13,165 nucleotides of DNA from positions 1 through 13,165 of the forward strand of contig WALD01000101.1 of assembly GCA_015523055.1 (NCBI GenBank), given 5' to 3'. The notes under the pieces were generated by a model. The model had not been told where the DNA came from. It did no database searches and worked only from the letters and a program-made list of their open reading frames with translations. Each line of letters starts with the position of its first letter. Position 1 is the stretch's first letter. The DNA is from Candidatus Altarchaeota archaeon (GTDB lineage: Archaea; Altiarchaeota; Altiarchaeia; IMC4; QMZM01). The translations under genes and the position numbers were made by a program. This document shows, in pieces, positions 1 to 6,837 of this stretch.

Positions 1-33
1 CCCTTAAATAAGTAAATTAGATAAGAGGGAATA

Positions 34-669
34 ATGATGGAAAGAGGAAAAATTTATCTGATAGCAGCAATTTTTTCGTTGTTGTTTTATTTTTTTGGAA
101 TAATCTCGGGGTTGTTTATAGAAAGATCGATGACTGATCTTATGGAGGAGAAAGTAAAATCACTGCAAAGAGAGTTAGAAAATTTACAACTGGAATACGC
201 CTATCTAAGTATCATTGGTAAGGACATGCCGTGTGATTCCTTATCCTCTCTGGTTCATGAAACCAACCAAAAGGTTCGGAATTTGGGCGGAAGATTAAAT
301 GAGAAGGAGCCAAAGTTTGAAGAATTACGAAGGGATTATGCTTTGCTTTCCATCAAGGCATGGATTCTTAATAACTATGTTAAGGAAAAATGTAAAGATG
401 ACTTTGTGGTGGTATTATACTTTTATTCTGTACCCTGTAATGACTGCATTAAACAGGGAAAGATTCTGGATGAATTAAGGGATAAAAAATTTAACGAAAG
501 ATTATTGGTTTTTGTTCTCAATGCCGATTTAAATGAACCAATTGTTAATACCCTAAAAACGGTTTATCAGATAAGGAAAACGCCGAGTTTGGTTATCGGC
601 GAGGAAACATATAGTGGTTTGGTTAATGAGGAAAATTTAACAGAGATACTCTCAAAGAGATTAAGATGA
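34..669 (+). CDS. Membrane-anchored coiled-coil protein with C-terminal thioredoxin-like (CxxC) domain
   Basis: The protein has 211 residues. Residues 7-29 form one hydrophobic N-terminal membrane segment. Residues about 34-56 and 75-110 are rich in heptad-like Leu/Glu/Lys and probably form a coiled-coil stalk. From about residue 122 there is a thioredoxin-like fold: a hydrophobic strand ending in FYSVPCNDC, with the redox pair C135-N-D-C138, and a cis-proline candidate P184 in the sequence KTPSLVI. Two further cysteines are C67 and C120. By topology the redox domain probably lies outside the membrane, so a thiol-disulfide role on exported proteins is possible; this is inferred. ATG codons lie at 34 and 37. 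GAGGGA at 25-30 suits the second one better (6 nt spacing). SRP54 follows 10 bp downstream, so they may be co-transcribed. Codon use is more AT-rich than in SRP54. No specific family name is recognised. Confidence 0.8.
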   Translation: MMERGKIYLIAAIFSLLFYFFGIISGLFIERSMTDLMEEKVKSLQRELENLQLEYAYLSIIGKDMPCDSLSSLVHETNQKVRNLGGRLNEKEPKFEELRRDYALLSIKAWILNNYVKEKCKDDFVVVLYFYSVPCNDCIKQGKILDELRDKKFNERLLVFVLNADLNEPIVNTLKTVYQIRKTPSLVIGEETYSGLVNEENLTEILSKRLR

Positions 670-679
670 AGGAGGAATA

Positions 680-1996
680 ATGGCATTTGAAAAATTATCG
701 GAAGGTTTGCGAAGCGCGGTAGATTCCTTGCGGAAAGCAGTAGTGATTGATAGGAGGACAGTAAAGAACTACACAAAAGAGATCCAGAAGACCCTGCTCT
801 CAGCTGATGTTCAGATAGAGCAGGTTTTTGAGCTCTCAAAGAGGATTGAGGAGAGGGGTCTTCTTGAGAAGCCCGCAGGAATGCTCTCCCGCAGGGAGAA
901 CCTGATTCGGATTACCTATGAAGAGCTGGTGAATCTGATTGGAACAGGGGAATCTATTAACATACAGGACGGACAGAAAATTCTTCTTGTTGGAACCCAG
1001 GGAAGCGGCAAGACAACTACTGTGGCAAAACTTGGTAGATACTTCAAGAAAAGAGGACTGCACCCAAAACTTATCTGCGCCGACACATTCAGGCCTGCCG
1101 CCTATGAACAGTTGAGGTATCTTTCCGAGGAGATTGACCTGCCATTCTATGGGAATCCCGGGGAAAAGGACGCCATTAAGATAATAAAGGAGGGAATAAA
1201 GGAATTCAAGAATGACGGTTTAATCCTGATAGATTCCGAAGGCAGGCACAAGCTCGATAAAGAACTCATGGGGGACATTAACAAAATCTACAGTGAGATA
1301 AAGCCTGAAACCGTTTTTTTGATTCTCGACGGGACCATGGGTCAGCAGGCTGGAAAGGAAGCTGAAGCATTTAAGAATTCATCCAGAATTGATGGCATAA
1401 TCCTCACAAAACTTGACGGCACAGCAAAGGGTGGGGGTGCAATATCTGCCTGTGCAAAAACCGGCTCCGGGGTGAATTTCATCGGGACAGGGGAGCATAT
1501 CAGAGATTTTGAGGAATTCAATCCGGAGGGGTTTGTCTCGAGGCTTATTGGATTTGGGGATATACGCGGACTGCTTGAGAAGGCAAAGGAAGCAGATTTT
1601 GATGAAAGGACTGCCGAGAGATTGATGAGCGGCAAATTTAATATGAACGACATCTATTCACAGATTCAGCAGATGAAGAAGATGGGCCCCCTGAAACAGG
1701 TCGCTGGAATGCTTCCATTTGGTGCAAAGATTCCAAAAGACCTGCTGGAGTTGCAGGAGGAGAAGCTGGATAAATTCATCTACATAATAGACTCAATGAC
1801 TCCCGGAGAGAGGGAAGATCCCGCCATCATCAAAAGAGAACGAATCGAGAGAATCTCCTCCGGCTCGGGAACCAGGCCTGAAGAGGTGAGAGAAATTCTT
1901 AACTATCACAGGAAGATGAAAAAGATGATGCGTATGTTTGGTGACGAAAGAAAACTAAAGCGACTGATGAGAAGGATTGGAGGGGCTGGAATGTGA
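680..1996 (+). CDS. srp54: Signal recognition particle 54 kDa protein (SRP54/Ffh), GTPase
   Basis: This is the GTPase subunit of the signal recognition particle. It binds 7S RNA and signal sequences and docks with FtsY at the membrane. The 438 residues are the normal archaeal length. The N domain spans about 1-90. In the G domain are the P-loop GTQGSGKT (105-112), DTFRPAAYEQL (135-145), the G3 element DSEGRH (185-190), TKLDGTAKGG (243-252) and GTGEHIRDFEEFNP. The M domain from about 310 is methionine-rich, with MGPLKQVAGMLPFG (335-348), RIERISSGSGTRP and a basic Met-rich C-terminus. A strong Shine-Dalgarno GGAGG at 671-675 fixes the ATG at 680. The G3 element normally reads DTAGRH, so the Ser-Glu pair here is unusual. 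All other motifs are intact and the protein is expected to be active. Confidence 0.97.
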   Translation: MAFEKLSEGLRSAVDSLRKAVVIDRRTVKNYTKEIQKTLLSADVQIEQVFELSKRIEERGLLEKPAGMLSRRENLIRITYEELVNLIGTGESINIQDGQKILLVGTQGSGKTTTVAKLGRYFKKRGLHPKLICADTFRPAAYEQLRYLSEEIDLPFYGNPGEKDAIKIIKEGIKEFKNDGLILIDSEGRHKLDKELMGDINKIYSEIKPETVFLILDGTMGQQAGKEAEAFKNSSRIDGIILTKLDGTAKGGGAISACAKTGSGVNFIGTGEHIRDFEEFNPEGFVSRLIGFGDIRGLLEKAKEADFDERTAERLMSGKFNMNDIYSQIQQMKKMGPLKQVAGMLPFGAKIPKDLLELQEEKLDKFIYIIDSMTPGEREDPAIIKRERIERISSGSGTRPEEVREILNYHRKMKKMMRMFGDERKLKRLMRRIGGAGM

Positions 1997-2001
1997 GAGA
2001 C

Positions 2002-2031
2002 TCGCTTATTGCCAAGAGCGAACCTATTTTT
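2002..2031 (+). terminator. Candidate terminator of the SRP54 transcript
   Basis: A short hairpin (TCGCT 2002-2006, AGCGA 2017-2021) is followed a few bases later by a run of five T (2027-2031). It sits 6 bp after the SRP54 stop, where a terminator is needed before the convergent gene. The stem is only 5 bp, so this is tentative. Archaeal termination depends mainly on the T run. Confidence 0.35.
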
Positions 2032-2100
2032 GGGATGGAAGGCAGCCGTTTCAACATTGATTACATTCCTCATGACATTCATCTGGTCAGTAACACGAAT

Positions 2101-2107
2101 AAAAAAA
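2101..2107 (-). terminator. T-run terminator candidate for the GT2-methyltransferase unit
   Basis: Seven consecutive A on the plus strand give a T7 run on the minus strand, 70 bp past the stop of the methyltransferase gene. Archaeal RNA polymerase commonly terminates at such U-tracts. The rest of the spacer 1997-2176 shows only short chance ORFs. Confidence 0.4.
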
Positions 2108-2176
2108 TACATCCTGCCTACCCCTTCCCCGGCGGGATTTTCTCGTCGTCATGTCTTTCGGCACCCTTATCACTGT

Positions 2177-2779
2177 TTACTTGACACAAAGAGCAATCTG
2201 CCAAATGGTTGAGATTTCATGCTTAAACTCTCTAAAATTTTTCTGCAGAATATCACTGAATTCTTTTCTGGTCCAATTATTCAAATGACCCGGGGTATTC
2301 CCCAACCTCCTTAGATACCTGAAACGGAGAATATTCGCAATTCTGAAGAATGGTTCGTTTGGAACCGATAATATGACATATCTGCTTGAAACCCTTTTCA
2401 GCTCTTTGATTGCGTCTTCGGGCTTATCAAGATGCTCAAGAACCTCACAGGCAATAACCAGGTCAAATAAATAATCTTCATATTCCAGTGAGTATATATT
2501 TCCCTCCAAAAACATGATGTCCGGATTTAATTCTCTTGCCACCTCAAGAATTCCTGGAGAGAAATCAACCCCCTCTACATGTGTTTCCGGATATTTCTCT
2601 TTTATATGCTGGGAGATATAGCCCTCGCCACAACCAACATCCAAAACCCTCCGGGGGTTCACATTTTCGAGGAGCGCATCAAGATGCCGAAAGAAATCAC
2701 TCATCAGTAACCTTACTATGGGATTTCCAGTAGTATACTTATTGTAGATATTTCCGCCAGTCTCCTCCTTACTATGCAT
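2177..2779 (-). CDS. Class I SAM-dependent methyltransferase
   Basis: The protein has 200 residues. Motif I is VLDVGCGEG (45-53), the acidic end of strand 2 is VEGVDFSP (D72), and FDLVIACEVLEHL (105-117) followed by SVPNEP completes a Methyltransf_11/23-type Rossmann fold. The substrate cannot be read from the sequence. The gene overlaps the upstream glycosyltransferase by 8 bp (ATG at 2779, glycosyltransferase stop at 2772-2774), and GAGG five bases before the ATG lies inside that gene, so the two are translationally coupled. Methyltransferases of this type beside GT2 enzymes often modify lipid-linked or surface glycans, or polyprenols; that role is inferred here. No membrane segment is visible, so it is probably cytoplasmic. 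Confidence 0.88.
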   Translation of the reverse strand: MHSKEETGGNIYNKYTTGNPIVRLLMSDFFRHLDALLENVNPRRVLDVGCGEGYISQHIKEKYPETHVEGVDFSPGILEVARELNPDIMFLEGNIYSLEYEDYLFDLVIACEVLEHLDKPEDAIKELKRVSSRYVILSVPNEPFFRIANILRFRYLRRLGNTPGHLNNWTRKEFSDILQKNFREFKHEISTIWQIALCVK

Positions 2780-3707
2780 TTTTCCTCAATTTATATAGGA
2801 TCTCATCCAAAAGCCTGCGGTTTTTCGCTATTAAATCCGCCATTAATCCAAGAACAATAATCTGGAATCCAATGATGAGAAAGATTGAGCTAAGAATCGT
2901 AGATGGTATGTAGGGTGTTACCAGACCGGTCTTCACGAAGTGGATAATTACCCTTGAACCTATCACCAATCCGATAGAAATCAGCAGAGAACCAATGGCA
3001 ATGAAGGTTCCCAACGGCTTATGGTGTAGATATGTCTGGAGAATGGTTATCCCTGCCCTTCTGGCATACACCAGAATATTGGGGATAAGTCTTGACCTCC
3101 CGCTCCTTTTTCTAAAATGTACCGGGACATCCTTTATTACCATATCTTTATTTATTGCCTGTATTATGGTTTCCTGGACATAGGTATATTCTGAAAGGAT
3201 ATTCAGGTGCAGGACAGCATCCCTTGAGAATGCCCGGAATCCGGTCTGAGCATCACTTATCGGAAACCCTGAAGCAAATGATGTTATTCTGGTGGCTATC
3301 CTATTTCCTATCCGCTTTTGTAGAGGCATGTTCTCAATCCATCCCTTGAATCTGGATCCGAGGACTATGTCTGCCTCCCCTGCTAGTATCGGCTCGATAA
3401 GTGCTGGTATCTCCCCTGCATCGTACTGATTGTCGGCATCTATATTAACGATAACATCAGCACCAGCATCCAGTGCAGTGTCCATACCCTTTTTGAAGGC
3501 ATATGCAAGACCTCTGTTATTTTTTAGGGGGATAATCCTGTCAGCTCCTGCTCTTTTTGCCTCCCCTATTGTATTATCCGAGGAGCCATCGTCAACAACA
3601 AACACCTGAACCAAATCCACATCTTTTATCCTTCTGGGTATATCTCTGATTACCCCGCCTATGCTCTTTTCTTCATTATATGCCGGTATCGTAACTATGA
3701 GTTTCAT
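2772..3707 (-). CDS. GT2 glycosyltransferase, dolichyl-phosphate sugar synthase type, with two C-terminal membrane helices
   Basis: The 311 residues begin with a GT-A nucleotide-sugar fold: TIPAYNEEKSIGGVI (6-20), VVDDGSSDNT (37-46), a DxD-type metal site NIDADNQ (D90, D92), GSRF (117-120) and the acceptor-side SDAQTGFRAF (151-160). Two hydrophobic helices follow at about 233-255 and 270-292, then a basic tail. This matches the DPM1/dolichol-phosphate glucose or mannose synthase group, which transfers a sugar from a nucleotide sugar to a polyprenyl phosphate on the cytoplasmic face of the membrane. Which sugar is used cannot be told. No Shine-Dalgarno is visible upstream of the ATG (3707), which lies just beyond the IS200 remnant, so the transcript may be leaderless. 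It heads a two-gene unit with the methyltransferase. Confidence 0.92.
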   Translation of the reverse strand: MKLIVTIPAYNEEKSIGGVIRDIPRRIKDVDLVQVFVVDDGSSDNTIGEAKRAGADRIIPLKNNRGLAYAFKKGMDTALDAGADVIVNIDADNQYDAGEIPALIEPILAGEADIVLGSRFKGWIENMPLQKRIGNRIATRITSFASGFPISDAQTGFRAFSRDAVLHLNILSEYTYVQETIIQAINKDMVIKDVPVHFRKRSGRSRLIPNILVYARRAGITILQTYLHHKPLGTFIAIGSLLISIGLVIGSRVIIHFVKTGLVTPYIPSTILSSIFLIIGFQIIVLGLMADLIAKNRRLLDEILYKLRKNA

Positions 3708-3733
3708 AATTAATATCGCAAGGATTCAGCCGT

Positions 3734-3883
3734 TCAATGGGTGGAGGAATTGCAACTACCACTCCCCTCTTGTTCTTGGATATATGTTCGTATCATTCCC
3801 GCTGAAACATGCCCCTCAGTTCCAACATGATAGCCTGGGCTCCATAATCGGCCCTTACGGAGTTTGATGTAAATTCTCAAATT
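3734..3883 (-). pseudogene. Decayed C-terminal fragment of IS200/IS605-family TnpA (Y1 HUH transposase)
   Basis: Read on the minus strand, 49 sense codons then TGA encode a stretch containing LRKGRLWSPGYHVGTEGHVS followed by AGMIRTYIQEQE. This matches the C-terminal signature of IS200-type TnpA: the LWSPSYFV..GHVS segment and the helix YIxxQ that carries the catalytic tyrosine. The codons upstream (toward 3890) hit a stop in this frame, and no HUH motif or N-terminal half is present, so only a remnant survives. It fills most of the 202-bp gap between the RuBisCO stop and the GT2 start. It contains no start codon in a sensible place. The family call rests on motif recognition from memory, but the match is long and gap-free. 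Confidence 0.82.
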
Positions 3884-3909
3884 CCCGACCTCTTAGGCAC
3901 TACAGAAGA

Positions 3910-5145
3910 TTAGACAATACCCCACTTATCCAGAGCCCTCCGTAGCTCTTTATGTTTTTGGGCATATTCCTCCAACAAAGCACCATCTATAGTCGCTTCC
4001 AGAGATTGTCTTATAGCCATTGCCCCTGCTCTCGTTCCATCCGGATGCCCATGACACCCCCCTCCATATTGCAGAATAAGGTCTTTTCCCATTTTCTCAA
4101 CCACCCGGGGAGTCATTCCGGGGTGTAATCCACCGGATGCTATCGGGAAACTGGGCTTTATCCGATACCACCTATCCATCAATGCATTCTCCAGAGCAAT
4201 AATATCATCGTCCTGACTCATCTTACCTATATCGGCGGTTCCTGTATGTAGCTGGTCAACCCCGATTAATCTGGCAACCTTTGCAATAACAAGCATGGAT
4301 ATTCCATGCTTTGGATTTCTGTCAACAGCCGCATGCCCTGCTCTGTGGGCATGGAGTATAAGCCCCGGGTCATGGTTTCTCAGGGTTTGCAGAGCAGACC
4401 AGCCGGCAGAGAGTATATCTATCATTGCCGCCCTGCCGCCATTATCCCTGATGAATTCCGCCCTTCTGAGCATTTCTTCCGTCTCAGCGGTTACATTTGC
4501 AACATATAACTTTCTTTCTCCTGTTTCCTTCTCTGCTCTATCCCTCAGCCTCAGGGTTTCCAGAACCCTTTTCTCAAATTTATTGAACCTCATAGATGTG
4601 AGATTCTCATCGTCTTTGACAAGATCCAGACCTCCAACCCATGATTCATAGGCTACCCTTGCGTGTTCCTTCTCGTTCAGGCCAACCTTTGGCTTTACGA
4701 TGGTGCCGACAAGGGGGCGATTCCTGATCTTCAAAATTTTTCTAATGCCCGGGATTCCGAATTTAGGTCCCTTGAATGAATTCACCATAATTCCCGGGAA
4801 TTCCACATCCTGTAGCCTCAGATTCTTCACGGCCTTCATCCCGAATATATTTCCGGCTATGGAACTCATTAGCTGGGGAATACTCCCCGCCTCAAACAGA
4901 TCCTGGGGGTAGGCGATCTTAATCTCATCAGTATTCTTATTAATCCTGAAAACAGAAGGGGCCAATCTTCTCGGAATTTCCGAGCTCATTGTCGTTAGGT
5001 CTGTCCACGTGCCTATGGAGGATTCTCCAGCAATGCTCTCGCATGCGGATTTCAGTGTTGCCCCCCGTGCAGGTTCAACATAGAATCTGGCAATCAGGTC
5101 GTTTCTGTCTGGTTTATATCCCAGATTTGTGTAATGCCGAATCAT
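3910..5145 (-). CDS. rbcL: Ribulose-1,5-bisphosphate carboxylase/oxygenase, archaeal form III type
   Basis: The 411 residues carry the complete RuBisCO large-subunit active site: GTWT (45-48), TIVKPKVGL with K151 and K153, the carbamylated lysine and metal ligands in GGLDLVKDDE (K177, D179, E180), HAHRAG (H267, R268), H300, loop-6 lysine K308 in HTGTADIGKM, IASGGLHPG (S337-G339) and the C-terminal phosphate site QYGGGCHGHPDG (359-370). No small subunit is present. In archaea such enzymes take ribulose-1,5-bisphosphate made from AMP (AMP phosphorylase, then ribose-1,5-bisphosphate isomerase) and CO2 to two 3-phosphoglycerates; those partner genes are not in this window. The gene lies 77 bp downstream of hisB on the same strand. 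There is no strong Shine-Dalgarno; an A-rich run precedes the ATG, and a long hairpin fills the leader. The form III assignment is by sequence character; the subtype is uncertain. Confidence 0.95.
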   Translation of the reverse strand: MIRHYTNLGYKPDRNDLIARFYVEPARGATLKSACESIAGESSIGTWTDLTTMSSEIPRRLAPSVFRINKNTDEIKIAYPQDLFEAGSIPQLMSSIAGNIFGMKAVKNLRLQDVEFPGIMVNSFKGPKFGIPGIRKILKIRNRPLVGTIVKPKVGLNEKEHARVAYESWVGGLDLVKDDENLTSMRFNKFEKRVLETLRLRDRAEKETGERKLYVANVTAETEEMLRRAEFIRDNGGRAAMIDILSAGWSALQTLRNHDPGLILHAHRAGHAAVDRNPKHGISMLVIAKVARLIGVDQLHTGTADIGKMSQDDDIIALENALMDRWYRIKPSFPIASGGLHPGMTPRVVEKMGKDLILQYGGGCHGHPDGTRAGAMAIRQSLEATIDGALLEEYAQKHKELRRALDKWGIV

Positions 5146-5155
5146 TTTTTATATC

Positions 5156-5222
5156 ATCACAGGGAATCTTGCGATATCACTTAGCAATTTTCATTGTCTA
5201 TGCTATCGCTCTACCCTGTGAT
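5156..5222. repeat. Long imperfect inverted repeat (hairpin) between hisB and RuBisCO
   Basis: Outer arms ATCACAGGG (5156-5164) and CCCTGTGAT (5214-5222) are perfect complements. Inside them GCGATA (5171-5176) pairs with TATCGC (5204-5209), and TAGCAAT (5182-5188) pairs with ATTGTCTA (5193-5200) with one bulge around a four-base TTTC loop. Almost the whole spacer folds into one stem. One arm starts directly after the hisB stop codon. The other ends 10 bases before the RuBisCO ATG. As RNA of the minus strand it could act as a processing site, attenuator or translational control element. As DNA it could be a small palindromic insertion. Confidence 0.75.
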
Positions 5223-5807
5223 TCAAATCACACCCTTGGTAGATGGAATCCCCTTCCCGGTTATTCTTGTGGCGTCCTGTAAAGATTTGGCAAGTGCCTT
5301 GAAGCAGCTCTCTACCTTGTGATGATCGTTCTTTCCCTCAACCTTCACATTCAAGTTGAATCTTCCATTAAGAGCGAATGACTCCAGAAAATGGACCACA
5401 TTCTCTTTACTGACATCGCCAACCCTTTTCTCATGGAATTCCGAGAAGGGCAGTTCAATCACGGCATAGGGCCGCCCCGACAGATCAACGCTGACATCCG
5501 CCCTTGAATCATCCATCGGAACGATGCGATTGGACATCCTGGCAATGCCCATTTTGTCTCCAAGGGCTTTGTCAAACGCCTCTCCCATCGCTATCCCCAC
5601 ATCCTCAACAAGGTGGTGGTCGTCAACCTCTACATCTCCCCTTGCATAGATATCCAGATCAAACGACGAATGCCTTGCAAAATTCTCAAGCATGTGATTC
5701 AGGAATTTCAGAGGGGTGTCAATATTTGAATCTCCACTTCCATCTAAATTCAGTTTCAATGAAACCTCTGTCTCCCTGGTTTTCCTCTCAATGGTTGCGG
5801 TTCTCAT
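5223..5807 (-). CDS. hisB: Imidazoleglycerol-phosphate dehydratase
   Basis: HisB removes water from imidazole glycerol phosphate to give imidazole acetol phosphate in histidine synthesis, using a di-manganese site. The 194 residues are the usual length of the single-function enzyme. The start MRTATIERKTRETE is typical. Family signatures are FLNHMLENFARHS (35-47), DDHHLVEDVGIAMGEAF (62-78), VPMDDSRADVSVDLSGRPY (96-114), HFLESFA (139-145) and NDHHKVESCFKALAKSL (160-176); the paired histidines H64-H65 and H162-H163 are metal ligands. The usual FLDHML reads FLNHML here. No other his gene is in the window; RuBisCO lies downstream on the same strand. The Shine-Dalgarno is weak (GAGA just before the ATG). 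Confidence 0.96.
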   Translation of the reverse strand: MRTATIERKTRETEVSLKLNLDGSGDSNIDTPLKFLNHMLENFARHSSFDLDIYARGDVEVDDHHLVEDVGIAMGEAFDKALGDKMGIARMSNRIVPMDDSRADVSVDLSGRPYAVIELPFSEFHEKRVGDVSKENVVHFLESFALNGRFNLNVKVEGKNDHHKVESCFKALAKSLQDATRITGKGIPSTKGVI

Positions 5808-5967
5808 TCTCTTTTCGTATGAAGTTGCCTCTCAGGGAACATTTTTGTGTTAGAACGTTCCCGGCCTAAAGGAAGTCCTGAGCGACAGCGATAGATTTGG
5901 GTAAGTGCCGTGGGGGCACGACCTTTTATGCTGTGTTATACGCTGCTGTTGGTCGCTCTTTGTCATT
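5808..5967. other. Structured non-coding spacer between the restriction-modification unit and hisB
   Basis: No credible ORF lies in these 160 bp. Three inverted repeats are visible. GGGAAC (5835-5840) pairs with GTTCCC (5857-5862). GAGCGAC (5880-5886) pairs with GTCGCTC (5952-5958), with AGCG (5887-5890) and CGCT (5941-5944) continuing inward. GTGCC (5905-5909) pairs with GGCAC (5915-5919) around a five-base loop. The second and third nest, giving a closed multi-helix shape of about 80 nt. It could be a small RNA, the hisB leader, or the 3' structure of the upstream transcript. I recognise no known RNA family. Confidence 0.5.
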
Positions 5968-6837
5968 TTATTTTTTCTCCTTCGCTATCAAATATTCTTT
6001 TTGTTCTTCAAGAAGTGTAAGCTGTGTTTGGATATTCTTAATTTCATATTTTTTCATATTCAGTCGATATTTTTCTTCAATCTTTCCTTTACTCAATCTA
6101 TCAAGAATCATCTTATGATACTTTTCATCAATTTCAGCAGAGATATATTGTCTATTGAGTATTTTGCATATTTCTATCTCAGAACCACTCCCTCCGAATA
6201 GAACCAAAACAATATCTTTCGGCATAGTACAGGATTTAATTAACATTTCGGAAAGTTTTTGCGGTATCTGGCAGGTATGGAATGTTTTCTCTTTACTTAC
6301 ATTTTTCACTAAGTCAAAATAAAACCAATCATAAGGCATTCTTCCTTTTGAACCATTGGCTAGATTTTGTAATATCCGTTTGTCAGTTGGGTTTTTATAG
6401 GGAACTGCCACATTCTCTTTATAAAATTTGTTATTTTTTGTCTTTCTACAATGCAGTATGCTTCTGTGAGCGGTAGTAAAACGACGAGGGGAGTGCCCTA
6501 CATTTGTGTTGTAAACCCAAACATAATCTGAGATCTCATAGCAAACATCATCCAGATATTTAACTCGTAGATATGCATTTTGTTTTGGGTAGTTGATTAG
6601 AAACATATTACCATCGTCTTTAAGGACCCTGATAGATTCTTTCGCTAATTCAATGTACCACTCAATATATCCATCAAAAGTTTTGGTATAAGATTTATCA
6701 CCGTACTTTATTCCAACATTATAATCTGGGTCACCATAAATCATATCAACACATTTATCAGGGAGTTCCTTCAAAAGATCCATAACATCTTCTAAGAACA
6801 CTTTATTCAAGTAACTTTCAATAGTATTCTTCGTCAT
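5968..6837 (-). CDS. DNA methyltransferase, N6-adenine/N4-cytosine (beta-type order), restriction-modification
   Basis: From the ATG at 6837 the protein has 289 residues. Catalytic motif IV, DPDYNVG (36-42), lies near the N-terminus. The SAM-binding motif I, FGGSGSE (214-220), lies near the C-terminus, followed by ISAEIDEKYHKM (232-243). This permuted order is that of the N6_N4_Mtase family, beta class. A leading Asp in motif IV suggests N6-adenine methylation, but the usual DPPY reads DPDY, and the usual HPTQKP reads HTCQIP (187-192). The C-terminal 40 residues are Lys/Glu-rich. The start is chosen because the ATG overlaps the TGA of the upstream gene (ATGA) and GGAGG lies about 8 bases before it. 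A longer reading to 6921 would overlap that gene heavily. The target sequence is unknown. Confidence 0.88.
   Translation of the reverse strand: MTKNTIESYLNKVFLEDVMDLLKELPDKCVDMIYGDPDYNVGIKYGDKSYTKTFDGYIEWYIELAKESIRVLKDDGNMFLINYPKQNAYLRVKYLDDVCYEISDYVWVYNTNVGHSPRRFTTAHRSILHCRKTKNNKFYKENVAVPYKNPTDKRILQNLANGSKGRMPYDWFYFDLVKNVSKEKTFHTCQIPQKLSEMLIKSCTMPKDIVLVLFGGSGSEIEICKILNRQYISAEIDEKYHKMILDRLSKGKIEEKYRLNMKKYEIKNIQTQLTLLEEQKEYLIAKEKK

Noticed and set aside
1993..2212. Short plus-strand ORFs of 63 and 67 codons after SRP54
   Set aside because: They start with GTG or ATG lacking a ribosome site, overlap each other in different frames, cover the terminator region between convergent genes and show no family pattern.
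4295..4651. A 118-codon plus-strand ORF inside RuBisCO
   Set aside because: It is antisense to a fully conserved catalytic gene with all active-site residues, so it is a reading-frame shadow.
5216..5234. GTGATTCAAATCAC looks like a tRNA T-arm
   Set aside because: The loop would be four bases in the paired reading and the stem fails in the seven-base reading. No anticodon or D-arm fits, and most of the bases are the hisB C-terminal codons.
5866..5890. GGAAGTCC at 5871-5878 resembles the CR-I element of RNase P RNA (GGAAAGTCC)
   Set aside because: None of the other conserved elements (the CR-V ACAGAA..CCGGCTTA type segment or a proper P4 partner) can be found within reach on either strand, and the spacer is too short for a standard RNase P RNA.
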